Origin: Fragum whitleyi
Lineage: Eukaryota; Mollusca; Bivalvia; Cardiida; Cardiidae
Reading direction: 5' to 3'
NCBI GenBank assembly: GCA_948146395.1
Contig: OX411549.1
Location: 32,448,693-32,512,692 of the forward strand
DNA: 64,000 bases
Positions 25,401 through 40,400 of the stretch are shown here, piece after piece; position 1 is the first letter of the stretch; every line of letters starts with the position of its first letter. The notes beneath the pieces are model-generated. The model was not told the origin of the DNA, did not search any database, and saw nothing but the letters and a program-made list of their open reading frames with translations. The position numbers and the translations under genes are program-made.

Positions 25401-28400
25401 GCATATGCACAGTCTGTCCAGAGTCTTTACTTTGCAAAAGTATCTAGAGACATTCAACCAATCGTCTAATTACACTATTTCGCTATCGATGCTACTCAAT
25501 GTTTATTCCTCACGCACACATCAATTTGTTGGAAATGTCACATACTGACTCATTTTCATCAACTTGATGACATTGGTGCTCAAGCAACACTAGCCTGACA
25601 ACTATCACCGAGATCATATTTCCTGTTATAGATAGAGATATTTACTCGAAACTTAGCACACAAATGACTCATTTCACGTTATTTTTGTTTGAAACAATAA
25701 ATTCTTAATATTGTTTCTATTTCAGATCCAGAAAACCCATTTGTGGACCACCATTATGTTGATATTGAATCATTTGCCAACCCAATTAGTTTCACGCATG
25801 GACAACCTGGAATATTCCCATGTCGGACCAGTGGCCCCAGATTTAAGGTTGCATTCAAGGGCTTTAATGGCACTTCTCATACATATGGCCCTGAGGATAG
25901 AGTGTCCTTTGACCCTAAGAAAGGTGTGACAGTTGAGAAGATTGGTGATAATTTTGATGGTGTGTTTTGGTGTGAAACCAACACAACTACCAGTGAGGGA
26001 AAAAAGACGTTTTTCAGAACATGGCGGACAAATTTGATAGGTAAGATTCCTATCCTGTAGAAAACAGCAATACTTGAGCGTGCTGCTCATGAGAGGAGCC
26101 TATATTCAACTAATATGATTGACTGACAACAAGGAAACCTTGTCCTGCTGAATAAAAATCTTTCCAAATAAAAATCAAAGTGCTTAAAGCCAGGGGGTCC
26201 AGATAAGAAGGGGTAAAGTCAGTCTAAATTTTTTATTTCTCAATGAAACCTTATGTTGTAGGTACTTATTTGAATTGTTCAAATGAGTACCAATGACATA
26301 AGGTTTAAGTAAGGAATAAGTAGATATTTACATTTGAAAACCAAAATACTCCATCTATCTGTAGCTCTGCTTGAAGCACTGGATACTCTTATTGTAAGAC
26401 AGAATTTCTTTTTAAAGTATGTTTTTCTAACTATTCTGGGTTATAAAAAAAAGTAGGTGGCATAGACTTTGATCAGACAGCTTATATGTGTAGGCTGATC
26501 TTTGTTGATACCTCCTATCAAAGCATGTAGGCATCTCTGAAGAGCTGAGATTAATTTCCAAAATTTACAACCATGACTCATGGCTTAGAATGATATAACT
26601 TTACTCAATCTTAAAAGAAATGAATAACATTTTATCAAGTCCATGAAAATTCCCACGGGAGATTACCTGCATGACCCATTCAATAATTATGAAGTTGAAA
26701 TCAAGTTATTTCCCATACATATTTCAAAAGGACATCATTTTTCAGTGCCTGCTGGGGCCACCACTTCAGCCCCATCCCCAGGCCCTAACGGCGGGGCCAC
26801 AGATCAAGACATCCCCATTATAGAAGTGGTCAGTCCCAAACACAGGGTGGTCAATGAGACACTGCTGGTACAGAAAGGGGACATACTCAAGTTATCCTGC
26901 TATGGAAAAACACCCCTGGAATGGATGGTTAGACAAGGCTCAAACCAATATGTGAGTGATTAAACTTTATTAGTAACATCTTTATTTTCGGGGTATGTGA
27001 CAAATTAATGTTGGAAAAGAGATGCTAAATTAATTCTTCTCAAGAATTATGTAAGAGTCAAAGAACCGGAATTGCTAATTACTTTTTGGACTGATCATAC
27101 TGAACATATTTATACTTTTCTAAACTATGTTTAGGATTATTATTGTACGAAAAACATGCCCTACACTGGTTGAAATGTCCCAAAAATGGTGTTTTCCTTG
27201 AAATGAAATTTTAATTAAGCAGGATTAGGGTAAAGATCAGCTTTGCTCAAAGAAATCTACAGATCCTATATGAGCCTGTGCATGACATTTCCAACAATTT
27301 GAAATGTGCATGAGGGGCTAACATTGAGAAGCATTGACAGCCACATACTGTAAATATGAAGTTACCTGACTGTCCACAGATACTTTGAGACTTTGTGTAT
27401 CTACTACATGCATAGTGAAGACTCCGGTCAGACTGTGCAGTTGCACATACTGATCAGAGTCTTTGCTTTGCGCCTATTTGAAATTGTTGGAAATCTAACG
27501 CACAGGCTCATGTATGTATTATTTGTTTTAGGGACCAACATTTGAACACAGCCCCTTCACAGCTTTAAAGGTTACAGAGGGAAAGATCAACCAAGACTTC
27601 TCCTCCCAGCTTATGGTTGAAAACATACAGTATTTTTACACAGGGCTTTTTGTGTGTAGACATAAAGATGATTTACACAAAAAATCAAGCATATACATAT
27701 ATGCTATAGGTAATGGATTTAATATATATGTGTATACCTTTAATTTATGGATATTTTAAAGAACTTTCAAAATCTCAATGTACATGGTTTCTGATCTTAG
27801 ATGTTTTATGATCAATTCAAATGGTAGAAGATTTTCATTTTATCACAAAGTTAACCTTGAATTCTTTAACAAAAAAGTTATCAGAGATATCCTGCCTTGC
27901 GTTCAGGATCACCAAACAGTGCAAACAGTTTTCCAATTATACCCGCTTTGCACGCAGGTGCACATGCAAAGCAGGGTACAATTGAAAAACTGTTTGCACC
28001 GTTTTGTGATCCTGAACGCAGGGCTGGTGTAGTGCATGACAGAGCTACATATAGAGGGGGTATTTTGGTTTTGCAATTTAAAAATGCAATTATTTCTGAC
28101 TTAAATCCTATCTTGTTTCTACTCATTTGAATTGCTTCATTGAGGCAATTCAAATGAGTACCTACAACACAGGGTTTCATTTGGAATTTATATGGCATTT
28201 CTTTGGAAATGGGAGTCAAATTGCTGTTTATGAGATAAAAAGAATCTATTACTTGATTTTGTTTGAGACAAGCTTATCTTAACCTCATCTAGAATAGAAT
28301 AGTCATTAAGTCTGCCAAGGCTCATTACATATACTATATATTTGCCTGGTTCTTTGTTTAAAACTAGTCATTTTATCTGTATGTATTGCTAGATATAAAA

Positions 28401-31400
28401 AGAATTTGAATATGAGATAGTCAAAGACACTCCCATAAAAAATAGTTAAGAAAAAGATGCTAAAAAAATAATATAAAAGAATGGGAAAAAGTTTTATATT
28501 TAGACCTTGTTCAAAAAAGAAAACAGAAAAGAGTGTAACACATGTCTAAGACTTTCTGTTGAATTCATCTTGAGCTTGTCCTACTAGTCCTTAAGGAAGT
28601 GGACCCATAGTAGTTCCGCAACATTTCGAAATTCGTGATCTTTGACATTGTTGACCAAGGTTTCCTAATAAAATCATTAGGAAACCTTGGTTAACGCTGT
28701 TAAAGTTCATTATTCAAAAACGTTGGTGGAACTATTACAGGTCCACTACCTTAATGTCATACCCATTTTATTTCAGACCCAGACCACCCATTTACAGATC
28801 TCTACTTTAAAGAAACCACAGAAAACAAAATAACCTTTAACCTTGGACAGACAGGGGTGATACCTTGTCAGACCAGTAGCCCAGATTATGAAGTCAAGTT
28901 TACTTGTATTTCCTGTAAGCCACCCATAGAGCTTGGTCCAGAAAATGGAGTGTATTTTGACCCTAGAGATGGAATCACTATTGGGCGTGTGTCGGCAAGC
29001 TTTGAGGGCCTTTATACATGTTCTGTCAGTATCCCCACCATTAATGGTCTGAAAGAATTTTCAAGGAAATTCCATGCTTCTGTTAGAATAAGAGGTAAGA
29101 ATTTTTTATGCCCTGCATCGTAAGACCGGAGGCATATTGTTGTCCGTCTGTCTGTCTGTCTGTCTTCAAAACTTAATATTGCCAATTACTTCAAGGCTAT
29201 TCAAGATTCAATGCTCATATTTGGTATGATGATGGATCTTGTTGATGGGCATCTAAAGATACCAAGGTCATGTGACAAGTTCAAGGTCATCTGTCAAGGT
29301 CAGAGTTTTAAAAAAATCCGTTTAGAGGGCAATTGTGTTTCAACAACAAGTCTTGTTTCTTTCTTGTGCTATCAGTGTTGGGAAGTTTGTGCACTTAAAA
29401 ATGATTGTTATCTTCATAAAATAAGACTTAAACTGGTAAAGATTGCTATATAGCAGTAAAGTTCTATGATCTTTGTTTTAAGCGTAATGACCAGACATAA
29501 GTTTATTTAGAATATCTCAGGTATGACTTAATGTATTGGCCTGAAACTTGAAATTATATGTAAACAATAAAAAGAGTTACCTATACTGTCAAATAGGATA
29601 ACAAAAATATCTTTTTAGCTTGGCTTTATTGGAACAAAAAATCTAACTAGTGTCATCACATTCAAGAGTTTAATTTACTATGTGATTGACAATGTTATGT
29701 ATTTCAAGTTACCATCAGAGGGTGACGAAGCTGTATTAAAACGTTAAAGATGCATAACATCAATATATTTCTCTATTTCAAATGTAATTTTCAGAGATAC
29801 CAAAGCTGCGTCCCGTCCTTGAATTTTACAACCTATCAGATAAGGTAAAGGACAACACACTGGTATTACAGAAGGGGAGCACACTGGACATCTCTTGTTT
29901 TGGTCAGAGAAATATTGAATGGATTGTGAGACAAGGATACGATATCTCTGTAAGTGAACTAATTAACACTTTCCTGTTTACAAAATTTTGGACCTGTCCA
30001 TATTGAAAGGTTTTGCAGACGAAAATTTAAAGTGGATTTAATTTGAAAAAATAACCATTTAGTAGGGTAGAAAATAGTGTGAAAAAAGAAGAGATTGCTT
30101 TTCTTCTTTTTATGCCCCCGCATCGATAGATCGGGGGCATATTGTTTTACTCATGTCCGTCTGTCTGTCTGTCCGTCCGTCTGTCCGTCCGTCCGTCCGT
30201 CCGTCTGTCTGTCTGTCCGTCCGTCTGTCCGAAAACTTAACCTGAAAACTTAACCTTGCCAATATCTTCAAGCCTATTCAAGATACAAAGCTAATATTTG
30301 GCATGATGATAGATCTCAATGATCCGCATCCGCTTGTACCAAAGTCAAGGTCATGTGACAAGGTCAAGGTCATCTGTCAAGGTCAAACTTCGAAAAAAAT
30401 GCCGTTACGGGGGCATTCGTGTTTCACAAACACATCTTGTTTTACAATGTTTTCTCAATCATAAAATCACAGACACTTAAAAAGCAGGGATGAAACAGCA
30501 AAGGGTTAAAGGAAACATTGTTTGTAATTCATCTAAGCACACAGTGTGAGTTGGTGGTGTAAGGAAAAGAGTTAACATATTGTCGTTGGGCCACCAAAAT
30601 GCCGTATCTGCAGCTTGAATATAGCTGTAGATATGATATTGTGGTACTCCACCAACAATATGTTGTCAATCAATCTGTCGGTTATTCAGAATTTAATTTT
30701 CAGCTCACCTGAGCATGTCATGCTCAAGGTGAGCTTTTGTGATCATTGAATGTCTGTAGTCTGTCGTGCGGTGTGCGCCATCTGTTGTCCGGTGTCAACA
30801 ATTTAAGTGTTAACACTCTAGAGGCCACAAATATGGCCCAATCTTCATGAAACTTGATCAGAATGTTGACAAGGTCACAAGGATGAAACCTATTGAAAAT
30901 GGGAAGGATCCATGCCATATCACAGGAAAAGGGGCCTTAATGAAATTTTCTTGTTTACACTCTTAAGGACACAAATATAGACCAAGCTTCATTTAACTTC
31001 GTCAGAATGTTGACTAGGTCACAAGGATGAAACCTATTGAAAATGGGAAGGATCCATGCCATATCGCAGGAAAAGGGGCCTTAATGACAATTTTCTTGTT
31101 TACAGTCTAAAGGCAACAAATATGGCCCAATCTTAATGAAACTTGGTCAGAATATTGGTCAAGTCCTAAGGATGAAACCAATCGGAAATGGGAAGGATCC
31201 ATGCCATTCATGCATTGATCTTATGTAGAAATTATCTCCTTGTTGACATCTGCCTATTTAATTGATGTGGTGTCCCAGGGGTCAAAGAGACTAAGGTGAG
31301 CGATCTAGGACCATCATGGTCCTCTTGTTGAAAACTTCACATCCAAAAACTTTGCAGGGATTCTCCTTGGCTGAAGCTTTACCAAAATTTAATTTTGCAA

Positions 31401-34400
31401 GTCAGAAACTTTAACAGTGTTGACCGAGGATTCCTATTGATTTCAATAGGAAACCTTGGTTAACATTGTGAAAGATCACTGCTGAACTATGGGTCCACTA
31501 GCTTAACAAGGATACATTTTTGTACCATATTACTAAAAATATATATTTCTAAGTTTCTTTCAATAGAAATGTAGAAAAGTTGACAATGTTATTTTGCCAC
31601 TCTACTCATATTCAGTTCACTTTACTGAAGTATACCTTTGTTTCAGGGCCCTGATTTTGACATGAGTCTACTACCTGACATTGTGGTGACGCATGAAGAT
31701 ATTCGTGAAAATCTATACGGATCACATCTACAAGTTGAGAAGATACAGTTTGACTACACAGGGCTGTATACATGTCGTCTGAGAGATATGCCAAGACAGA
31801 ATGTGTCAGTTTATGTGTACGCTGAAGGTATTTAGTTTATTTTTGTCATTTAAACATTAACTAGTATCCTTTTGTAGGTTTGTGCAGAATTTAATGTGAA
31901 AGTCTTATCTTGACACAAGTCAATTGTCTTACCCATCGGTAATTTTATAAGTAGTGAGTTTAAGTGGGATAAGCAGCTGGTTGATTGATTTAAATGCAGT
32001 TGGACTGGTGTGAGAGATAACAGGAAGCCATGGGTAGGTTCACCAGCAACTGTTATATATCTGCAATAATGTTAAAAGTCGAGAGTTCAGTGCAAGACTG
32101 TACTAAGTGTATGTACACTTAGTACAGTCATGCACTGAACTCCCGAAGTGGTGTTAAACACAATTCAATCAATTCAATTATTGATGCCAATATATGTTAA
32201 TTTCTTCTAACATAATGAGGTAGAAACATGTTTACAGTTGGTTGATGAAACATTCACTTTGGTAAAAAAAAAGTAAAAAAATTCATTAATGTTTTTCAGA
32301 CCCCAAGCAACCCTTTGTTGACCACCATTATTTTGATGTAGAGTTCTTTGCCAATCCTATAATTTTCACACGAGGGGAGCAGGGCATATTTCCGTGTAGG
32401 ACAAGCAGTCCAGACTACGATGTTATGTTCACTAGCTACAACATGCCTTCCAAAAGTTTTGGACCAGACGACGGAGTGACGTTTGACCCAAAAGAGGGTG
32501 TCATTATTGACATCATAGATAAACATGATGGAGTGTTTGCTTGTGAAGTTAATACAACAGTTGATGGTGACACACTCACATTCATTAGAACTTGGCGGAC
32601 TCAGATTCTGAGTAAGTCTCGATTTTGCATACTTACCAATAGACCAAAAGATACCTATGAAGTCCAAAGTTACTATACTGCACATTCACCAAATTATTTA
32701 CTGAACTGCAAATGTTATTAGCCCATTGTACAAACTTCTGGATCGTCCCTTGTATTTGCCTTTCACAAAAAAAAAAGAAAAAAGCTAAATCCTCTTTGTG
32801 GTTCTGGGTAATGGAAGCATTGCACAAAAAGTCATGTTAATGATTCAATGATTTATGACATAATTTTCTATCAAATAAAAGGAAACAAAAGGAGAAATGA
32901 AAATATTTATCTGTTATTGATTGTTAAGAAATAAGACATGCCCTTAAAGCAAATGGCTTAACATTTTTAGACAAAGAGATATGAAAATGTTGAAATATAT
33001 ACAATATAAATTAAATGATAGAAGTTGAAACAAAATGTTAAGATCGAGGTTTTCTTTCACAGCAGTTTCAAAGAGACTAATAGACTCAATGTCTCTTAGC
33101 TTTTAGAATCCATTTGTTATGAGGACTAATTGAAAAAAATACATACAAAGACATTATTTCTTTGCAGTTCCACAAGAGAGACCCCCCACCCCCAAAATTG
33201 AACCAAGTGATGAAATTTACCGAGTAGTAGGACAGAATTTCAATCTGTCATGTCAAGTGACGTTCAACAGAAATGTCAGAGTCAGTCTAAAATGGTCCAA
33301 AAGGGGACCAGGCAGTACCATAGTATGTATAGAATGAAGACCATGTATACTTCCCTGGAGCTATAGATAGGAGGGGACTAAAAGGATATGACATTTCCAA
33401 CAAATTAAAATGTTCATGAGGTGCCAACACTTAGTAACCTAGACAGCTACATTCTGTAAATATAAAGTTACCTGATGGTCTACAGATACGTTGAGACCTT
33501 ATCTATCTACTAAACCTATAGTGAAAACTCAGGACAGACTGTGCTGATGCACAGGCTGGCCAGAGTCGTTGCATTGCACATATTTGAAATTATTGAAAAT
33601 CTTATGCAAGGGCTCATAGAACTAAGAAGATTTACTTTGAGACCAGTTTAAGGAGTCAGTGGAACACTATTGTAAGTGCCTATATAGTAATAGGCACTTA
33701 CAACAGTGTTGCACTGACCCCTCCAATATTTGCTGCTGATCTTACCAAAGTCTAGAACAGAAATGTTATTAAGGGAGTGTTGGTGAGATTTATAACTTCT
33801 CTATTCAAGATTAGGTTAAATCAGCTTGCCTCGAAAAAATTATAGTAATAGTTTCTTTTTCTCACAAAAAATTATCTACCAAGCCTTACATTGTGGGTTT
33901 TCATCAGAATCATATCAGTAGAATTAACCCCTTTTATCTGTAGCTCTGTTTACCATTTCCCTGAATTTTGCCCTTGTCCAAGCATCCTTCCTACTGAACT
34001 ATTCAGAAATGTTTCAATAAAACAAACCAATTGGTTTATATTCGTAGACCTATGTGAGATAGCAGCTTGAGGCTAGGAAAGGATGTGATGGTTGTACTGG
34101 TGAAAGAAATACCAGGAATCCATTGCTAGGTGCTCCAGCCGCCGCAATATAACTGAAAAAATGTTGAAAGCGGCGTTAAACTCCATTTAATCAATCAATC
34201 AATTCAATAAAACAAAATCATTTTGATAATTTTATCTCATTTTGATAATTTTATCAACAAGTACTGAAAGATTGTTGAAAGCGATGTTAAACCCCATTCA
34301 AATAAATAAATAGATAAACAAAGTAGTCTAAAATAATTTCATTTTCAAGACGTGAGATGAGATGACAACAATTGCTCAAAAAAGTTGTAAATGCTACTAG

Positions 34401-37400
34401 GTCAGGTTTGTACTTACAACATTTACGAACTCAGATGTCAGTTTGTTGCAAGTTTTTTTAGATTCTTTCTGCATGAAATTAAGTTAGTGGACCAGTAATA
34501 GTTCCACAATGTTTTAGAAGTAATGAACATGAACAGTTTTAACTGAGGTTTCCTAATGATTTTCATTAGGAAACCTTGGTCAACATTGTCAAAGATAATG
34601 AGATCCTAAATATTGCGTAACTATTATGAGTCCACTACCTTAAATGACTGATTAGTGATAAGTATCTAAGAACTGTGTTTTTGTCTCATTTCCCTCTTGT
34701 ATGTTTATGTTCCTGTCCTTTCTAGATCTTATTTCTCTCCTAAAATTTTCAGTAAATTATCTTATCTTAAGGTGTTTGAATATAAATTTTGTTTCATTAC
34801 CCATTATGCAAAATTTCTAGAAAAATAAATAATATAGGATTTTTATTTCTTATCACATTGTTTTATAGTGTAGGTATAAAGACTGATTTATACCACATGT
34901 TTCAACTTTGAGCTGTCTAAAATAACTTAAATAAATGATGTCATGGTATCCTAAATTTGTGAGAAATGGTTTAAGTTTGCCCTATAACAATCAGCACTTG
35001 ATAACCAAATTTATGGAAACCAAACTTGTAAAAGCTGTATTTACAATATTTTGGTGCATCATGGATATTATATAAGTTTTGAAGAGAAAAATAAACAGAA
35101 ACCAGACTGCCTCAGCGGCCTAGTGGTAAATGCACTTGACCAGCTACCTGGAGGTCTGTGGTCTGTAGTTCAAGCCCCACTGTCGCCGGGGTGTGTTTAT
35201 GGGCAAAACACTAAATAGCCAGCCTCAGTTTACCCAGCTGTAAAATTGGTTAGCAATGGTTTTTAACCACTGCCTCTCTCTCAAGGACGTGAAAACATCA
35301 GGATTGAGTATTCGAGCACGATTCAATAAGCTCGAGCTTTTGTCACAATCAAACTAAAAATAGATTAGTATAAACAAAAACAGAAAACATTTCTAATCCC
35401 CCTTCTTTCATGTAGATCTACTTTTTAGGTGCTGTATTTTCCTTCTTGCTTTCTGTTAGATGTGACTGTATGATCCATCTGTTAGATGTGACTATGATTC
35501 TTTTAGATGTGACTATGATTCTATTAGATGTTTCTATGATTCTATTAGATGTTACTATAACTCCATGTCTCTATTTTTACTTCACAGTGGGAACCCCTAC
35601 CTCCTCAGCCTATGGTAAGATACTTACATATATGCACATAGCATGTTAGTCTCAGCCATCTGCTAAAACATTGAAAAGTGAAACATTCTTAAGGAAGTGG
35701 ACCCATATTAGATTTGCAACGTCTCAAAAGTAATGAACTTTAACAGTGTAAACATTGTGAAAGATCATATGTTCTTATAAATATTGCAGAACTATTACGG
35801 GTTTCCACTACCTTAAGCCGTCATCATTGATGTTTTATGATCTTTGAAAGAATCAGTATTTATGTTATTTATCTAAATCAATTCAAACCTTTAAAGTGAT
35901 ACGTGTCTTAGAGAGTCTGAAAAAATGGCTCTGGTCAGATTGGACAAACTTACAACAGTTGATTACCATTTCCAAAGAAACAGGCATCCTTTACCATAAG
36001 CTTAACACAAATAAAAAGGATCTCCTATATGGGACTACAGGTACTTATAAAATGTTGACAGTGCAATTATATTGGACTTGAAAATTTATACCTTTTTGTC
36101 TGTCAAAAAAGGGCAAACCATTTCTGAGTGGGAATTTCATCAAAAAGTAACATCCTACATGAACATGCACTGTCTGTACAAAAATCCTTTTTCTTGCTGT
36201 CATTGTTAGAATAAATTCTTTAATTACAGCTAAGAATATAGAATTATGTCATTTTAGTTTTACGACAACAGTACCTTTGTCCTAAATTTGAGAGAAAAAT
36301 CTAGTGATATTCATATATTTGATGCACAGATATACAGTAAACCTTGTAATACGCGCCCACTTACAGGACCAATAAAAAGCGGTCTTTAAGGAAAACTATT
36401 GCTTAGAACACATTTTCTTTACAAAGAAAAAACATAATTTCAATTGAATATGTATGTATACAGTGCGAATTTCTCAATAATCCTTTGTTGTTAAAACTCA
36501 AAAGAATCATCTTAGTAACGATTCTTTTGAGTTTTAACAACATATGATTCATTCACAATAATTCTTAGACCAATTATGTCTAATTTTCAAGATATTTTCA
36601 TTTATAGAAGGGGATTTTGAAAATGGTCGCTTGATAAAAATGGTCCCTTAATAGACGTGGTCATTCAAGGAAGTTGGACTGTATACCTTCATATGCAGTG
36701 TATATTTTAGTGGATATGGGCAAAGAGCAAACTTCATTTTTTCAGCCATCAGCTCGTATCAGCATCACAAAACCTTTTAAGATGGATGTAGATGATTCCA
36801 TGGTTACGACAAGAAGTGACCTTGAGATTCGGGGTGTCAATCTTGAGGATAAAGGGCAATACAAATGTACAGCTAGTGACACTATAGCTTCAGGACATGA
36901 TATAGTTACACTTCATGTTATTGGTAAGAGACCAGGGGCCCCTTTTACAAAACATCTTACGATCATTTTTAGCTCACCTCAGCACGAAGTGCTCAAGGTG
37001 AGCTATTGTGATCGTAGAATGTCCCTCGTCAGTCGTGCGTCGTCCGTCGTCAATAATTTCTTTAAACATCTTCTCCCCCTAAACCAGTGGGCCAATCTTG
37101 ATGAAACTTGGCAGGGATGTTCCTTGGGTCAAGCTCTACCAAAGTTGTTCAAATAATTGAAATCCACCGTTAACTTTCCCTTTACCCTTAACAAAAAGGG
37201 TGAAAATATGAAAATCTTTAAAAATCTTCTTCTCTGAAACCAGAAGGCAGACAGCTTTCATATTTGGTATGTAGCATCATCCAGTGGACCTCTACCAAGT
37301 TTGTTCATATCAAGACCCTAGGGTCATATTTGGGCTTTTCCCGGCCGCAACCCTTTTTACATAGAATCAAAGAGCGAAAATCTTTAAAAATCTTCTTCTC

Positions 37401-40400
37401 TGAAACAAGATGGCAGACAGCTTTCATATTTGGTATGTAGCATCACCTAGTGGGCCTTTACCAAGTCTGTTCACATCAAGTCCCTTGGGTCATATTTTGG
37501 CTTTGCACGGGTGCATCCCTTTATCTCATATGAGCAAGAAGGGTAAAAAAATGAAAATCTTCAAAAATCTTCTTCTATGAAATCAGAAGACAGACAGCTT
37601 TCATATTTGGTATATAGCATCATCTAGTGGACCTCTACCAAGCTTGTTCATATCAAGACCCTAGGATCATAATTGGGCTTTGCCCGGGCGCAACCCTTTT
37701 TACATAGAATCAAAGAGCGAAAATCTTTAAAAATCTTTTTTAATCAAAACCAGAGGGCACACTGCTTTCATTTTTGGTATGTAGCATCATCTAGTGGGCC
37801 CCTACAAGTTTGTTCATATCAAGACCCTTGGGTCATATTTGGGCTTCACCCGGGCACATCACATTCAGCTCATCTGAACTCGATGGGTGAAAAAAGGAAA
37901 ACCTTCAAAAATCTTCTTCTCTGAAACCAGAAGGCTGACAGCTTTCATATTTAGTATGTAGCATCATCTTATGGACCTCTTTCAAGTTTGTTTTTATCAA
38001 GACCCTGGGGTCAAATTTGGGGTCCGCCCGGGTGCATCCCTTTTTACAGAGAATCGAAGAGCAAAAAGGCATATCTGTCTTGCTTTATGCTGAAAACGTT
38101 ACATGGTATCGATTTAAGGCAATTATCTTCTGTTTGACATCTGCCTATCCAATTAATATGATGTCTCAGGTGTCAAAGAGACTCAGGTAAGCGATTTAGG
38201 ACCATCTTGGTCCTCTTGTTTTTGTAAGTCAAAAAATAAAGTTGCCACTACAATAGTAACTAAGTATGGATTTCTGCCATGCATCATCTAATTAGAATCG
38301 CCTTCTGAAGACGATTCAAATGAGATATCGAAAGGCAGAAACTAACAATGAATGAAAAAACACCAGGTTAGATTTGTTATTATGACTTACAATAATTTTT
38401 AGCTCGCCCTGGACGAAAGTCTCGAAAGAGCTATTGTCATACCCTCGGATGTCGGTGTCGGCATCAGCGTCGGTGTCGGCGTCCGCATTAGGTTAGAGTT
38501 TTTTATTTCTATCAATATTTATCCAAGAGGCTTTATTTTTTACAGATACACTCATTAGGGCATAGGCTTTCATTTGAGACCAACATCCATGTCAAAATGA
38601 CCTTTAGACTGTGACCTTGACCCTTTCAAAAAAACTTTAACCAAAAACTTTAACCAAAAACTTTAACCAAAAAAACTTTAACCTTGCTTATATTTTCTGT
38701 AAGCTTTAAACTAGAGACATCATTACTTCATATGCACACTCATTTCACCATAGACAAAGGTCCTTGACAATTTGACCTTGACCTTGACCCTTTGTGGACT
38801 TTAACCAAAAAACTTTAACCAAAAACTTTAACCTTGCATAAATTTTTTTAATGCTCTAACCCAGGGACATCATAGCTTCATATATATACTCACCAGGTGA
38901 TAGGCTTTCACCAGAGACCAAGGTCCTTCACAATTTGACCTTAACCTTTACCATTTGTGGACTTAAAAAAACTTTAGAACTGTAAACTTTAACAAAAAAC
39001 TTTAACCTTGCTTATATTTTCTGAATGCTTTAACCTATGGACATCATTACTTCATATACATACTCATTAGGTGATAGGCGTTTGTGAGAGATCAAGGTCC
39101 TTGATAATTTGACCTTGACCTATATGTACTTAGAAATACTTTAACCGAAATTCTTTTACCAAAAACTTTAACCTTGCTTATATTTTCTGAATGCTTTAAC
39201 CTAGGGACATCATTACTTCATATACATAGTCACCAGATGAAAGGCTTTCACCAGAAACCAAGGGCCTTGACAATTTGACCTTGACCTTTTATGGACTTAG
39301 AAAAGCTTAGACTGAAAAACTTTAACCAAAAATTTAACCTTGCTTATATTTTTTAAATGCTTTTCTCAGGGACATTATTACTTCATACACGTACTCACTA
39401 GGTGATAGGCTTCTACAGAGACCAAGGTCCTTCACAATTTGACCTTGATCTTGACCTTTTATGGACTTAGAAAAGCTTAGACTGAAAAACTTTAACCAAA
39501 AATCTAACCTTGCTTATATTTTTTAAATGCTTTTCTCAGGGACATTATTACTTCATACACGTACTCACTAGGTGATAGGCTTCTACAGAGACTAAGGTCC
39601 TTCACAATTTGACCTTGATCTTGACCTTTTGTGGACTCAGAAAGTTTTTAAAGAAAAACTTCATGTTTGATACAAAGAAATTCCATTGGTAACCTCATCT
39701 GCTTGTAGGCTTTCACTTTACCCTAACCTTATACATGCAATTAAAACAAAAAAGTTTTTATATTTCTTAATTACTACTTAAACAGATATATATTAAATCA
39801 TGGACTTTAACATTGAAAGAAACCACTTTGAACTATGGTCTTCGGTCAAGGGCTGTTTGTGACAAGCAGCTGTTTGGGCGAGCTACGTTGTCCGCGGACA
39901 ACTCTTGTTTTCGTAAGAAGTTAAGTAAAACTGGCACCTGTTTCTGGGATTCAGTTTTAAAGAATTGCAAGGAAGCTTCAAGGTTACAGTCACAGCTTAA
40001 GGTACTTTCAAAATGTTAACCGAGGATTCCTAATGAAAATCATTAGGAAACCTTGGTTAACACTGTTAAAGATCATTACTTCGAAAACGTTTGGGAACTA
40101 TTACTAGTCCACTACCTTAAACTAAAGCATAGCTCCTGCATCTATTGGTGGATTTCAAAATAACTTGGAATAGGTATTTGCCCTCATGGGAAGATATGCC
40201 ATTTTGAAAAAAATAATGATTAATGAAAAAATCTGGTAAATTCAAAATTAAAGTCACAGTTCAAGGTTAAATGTTAAAATTGAGGTAATCTCCCACATTT
40301 ATGAATAGATTACAAAGTAAATTTACACAAATGGTATCCATCATGAGAAGATATTACTGTTGTAGTTCGAAAACAGAAATCTATTTCAAAAAGTTTTTTA

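Noticed and set aside
27881..28219. 112-residue minus-strand open frame and an overlapping plus-strand frame
   Set aside because: Both are produced by the palindromic MITE at 27892-28024, which repeats at 7797.
22336..36923. FGFR or PDGFR identity of the receptor
   Set aside because: The juxtamembrane [10 protein letters not shown] block, the post-kinase [10 protein letters not shown] and the Ig4 lacking cysteines with at least seven Ig domains fit VEGFR best; FGFRs have three Ig domains and PDGFRs five.
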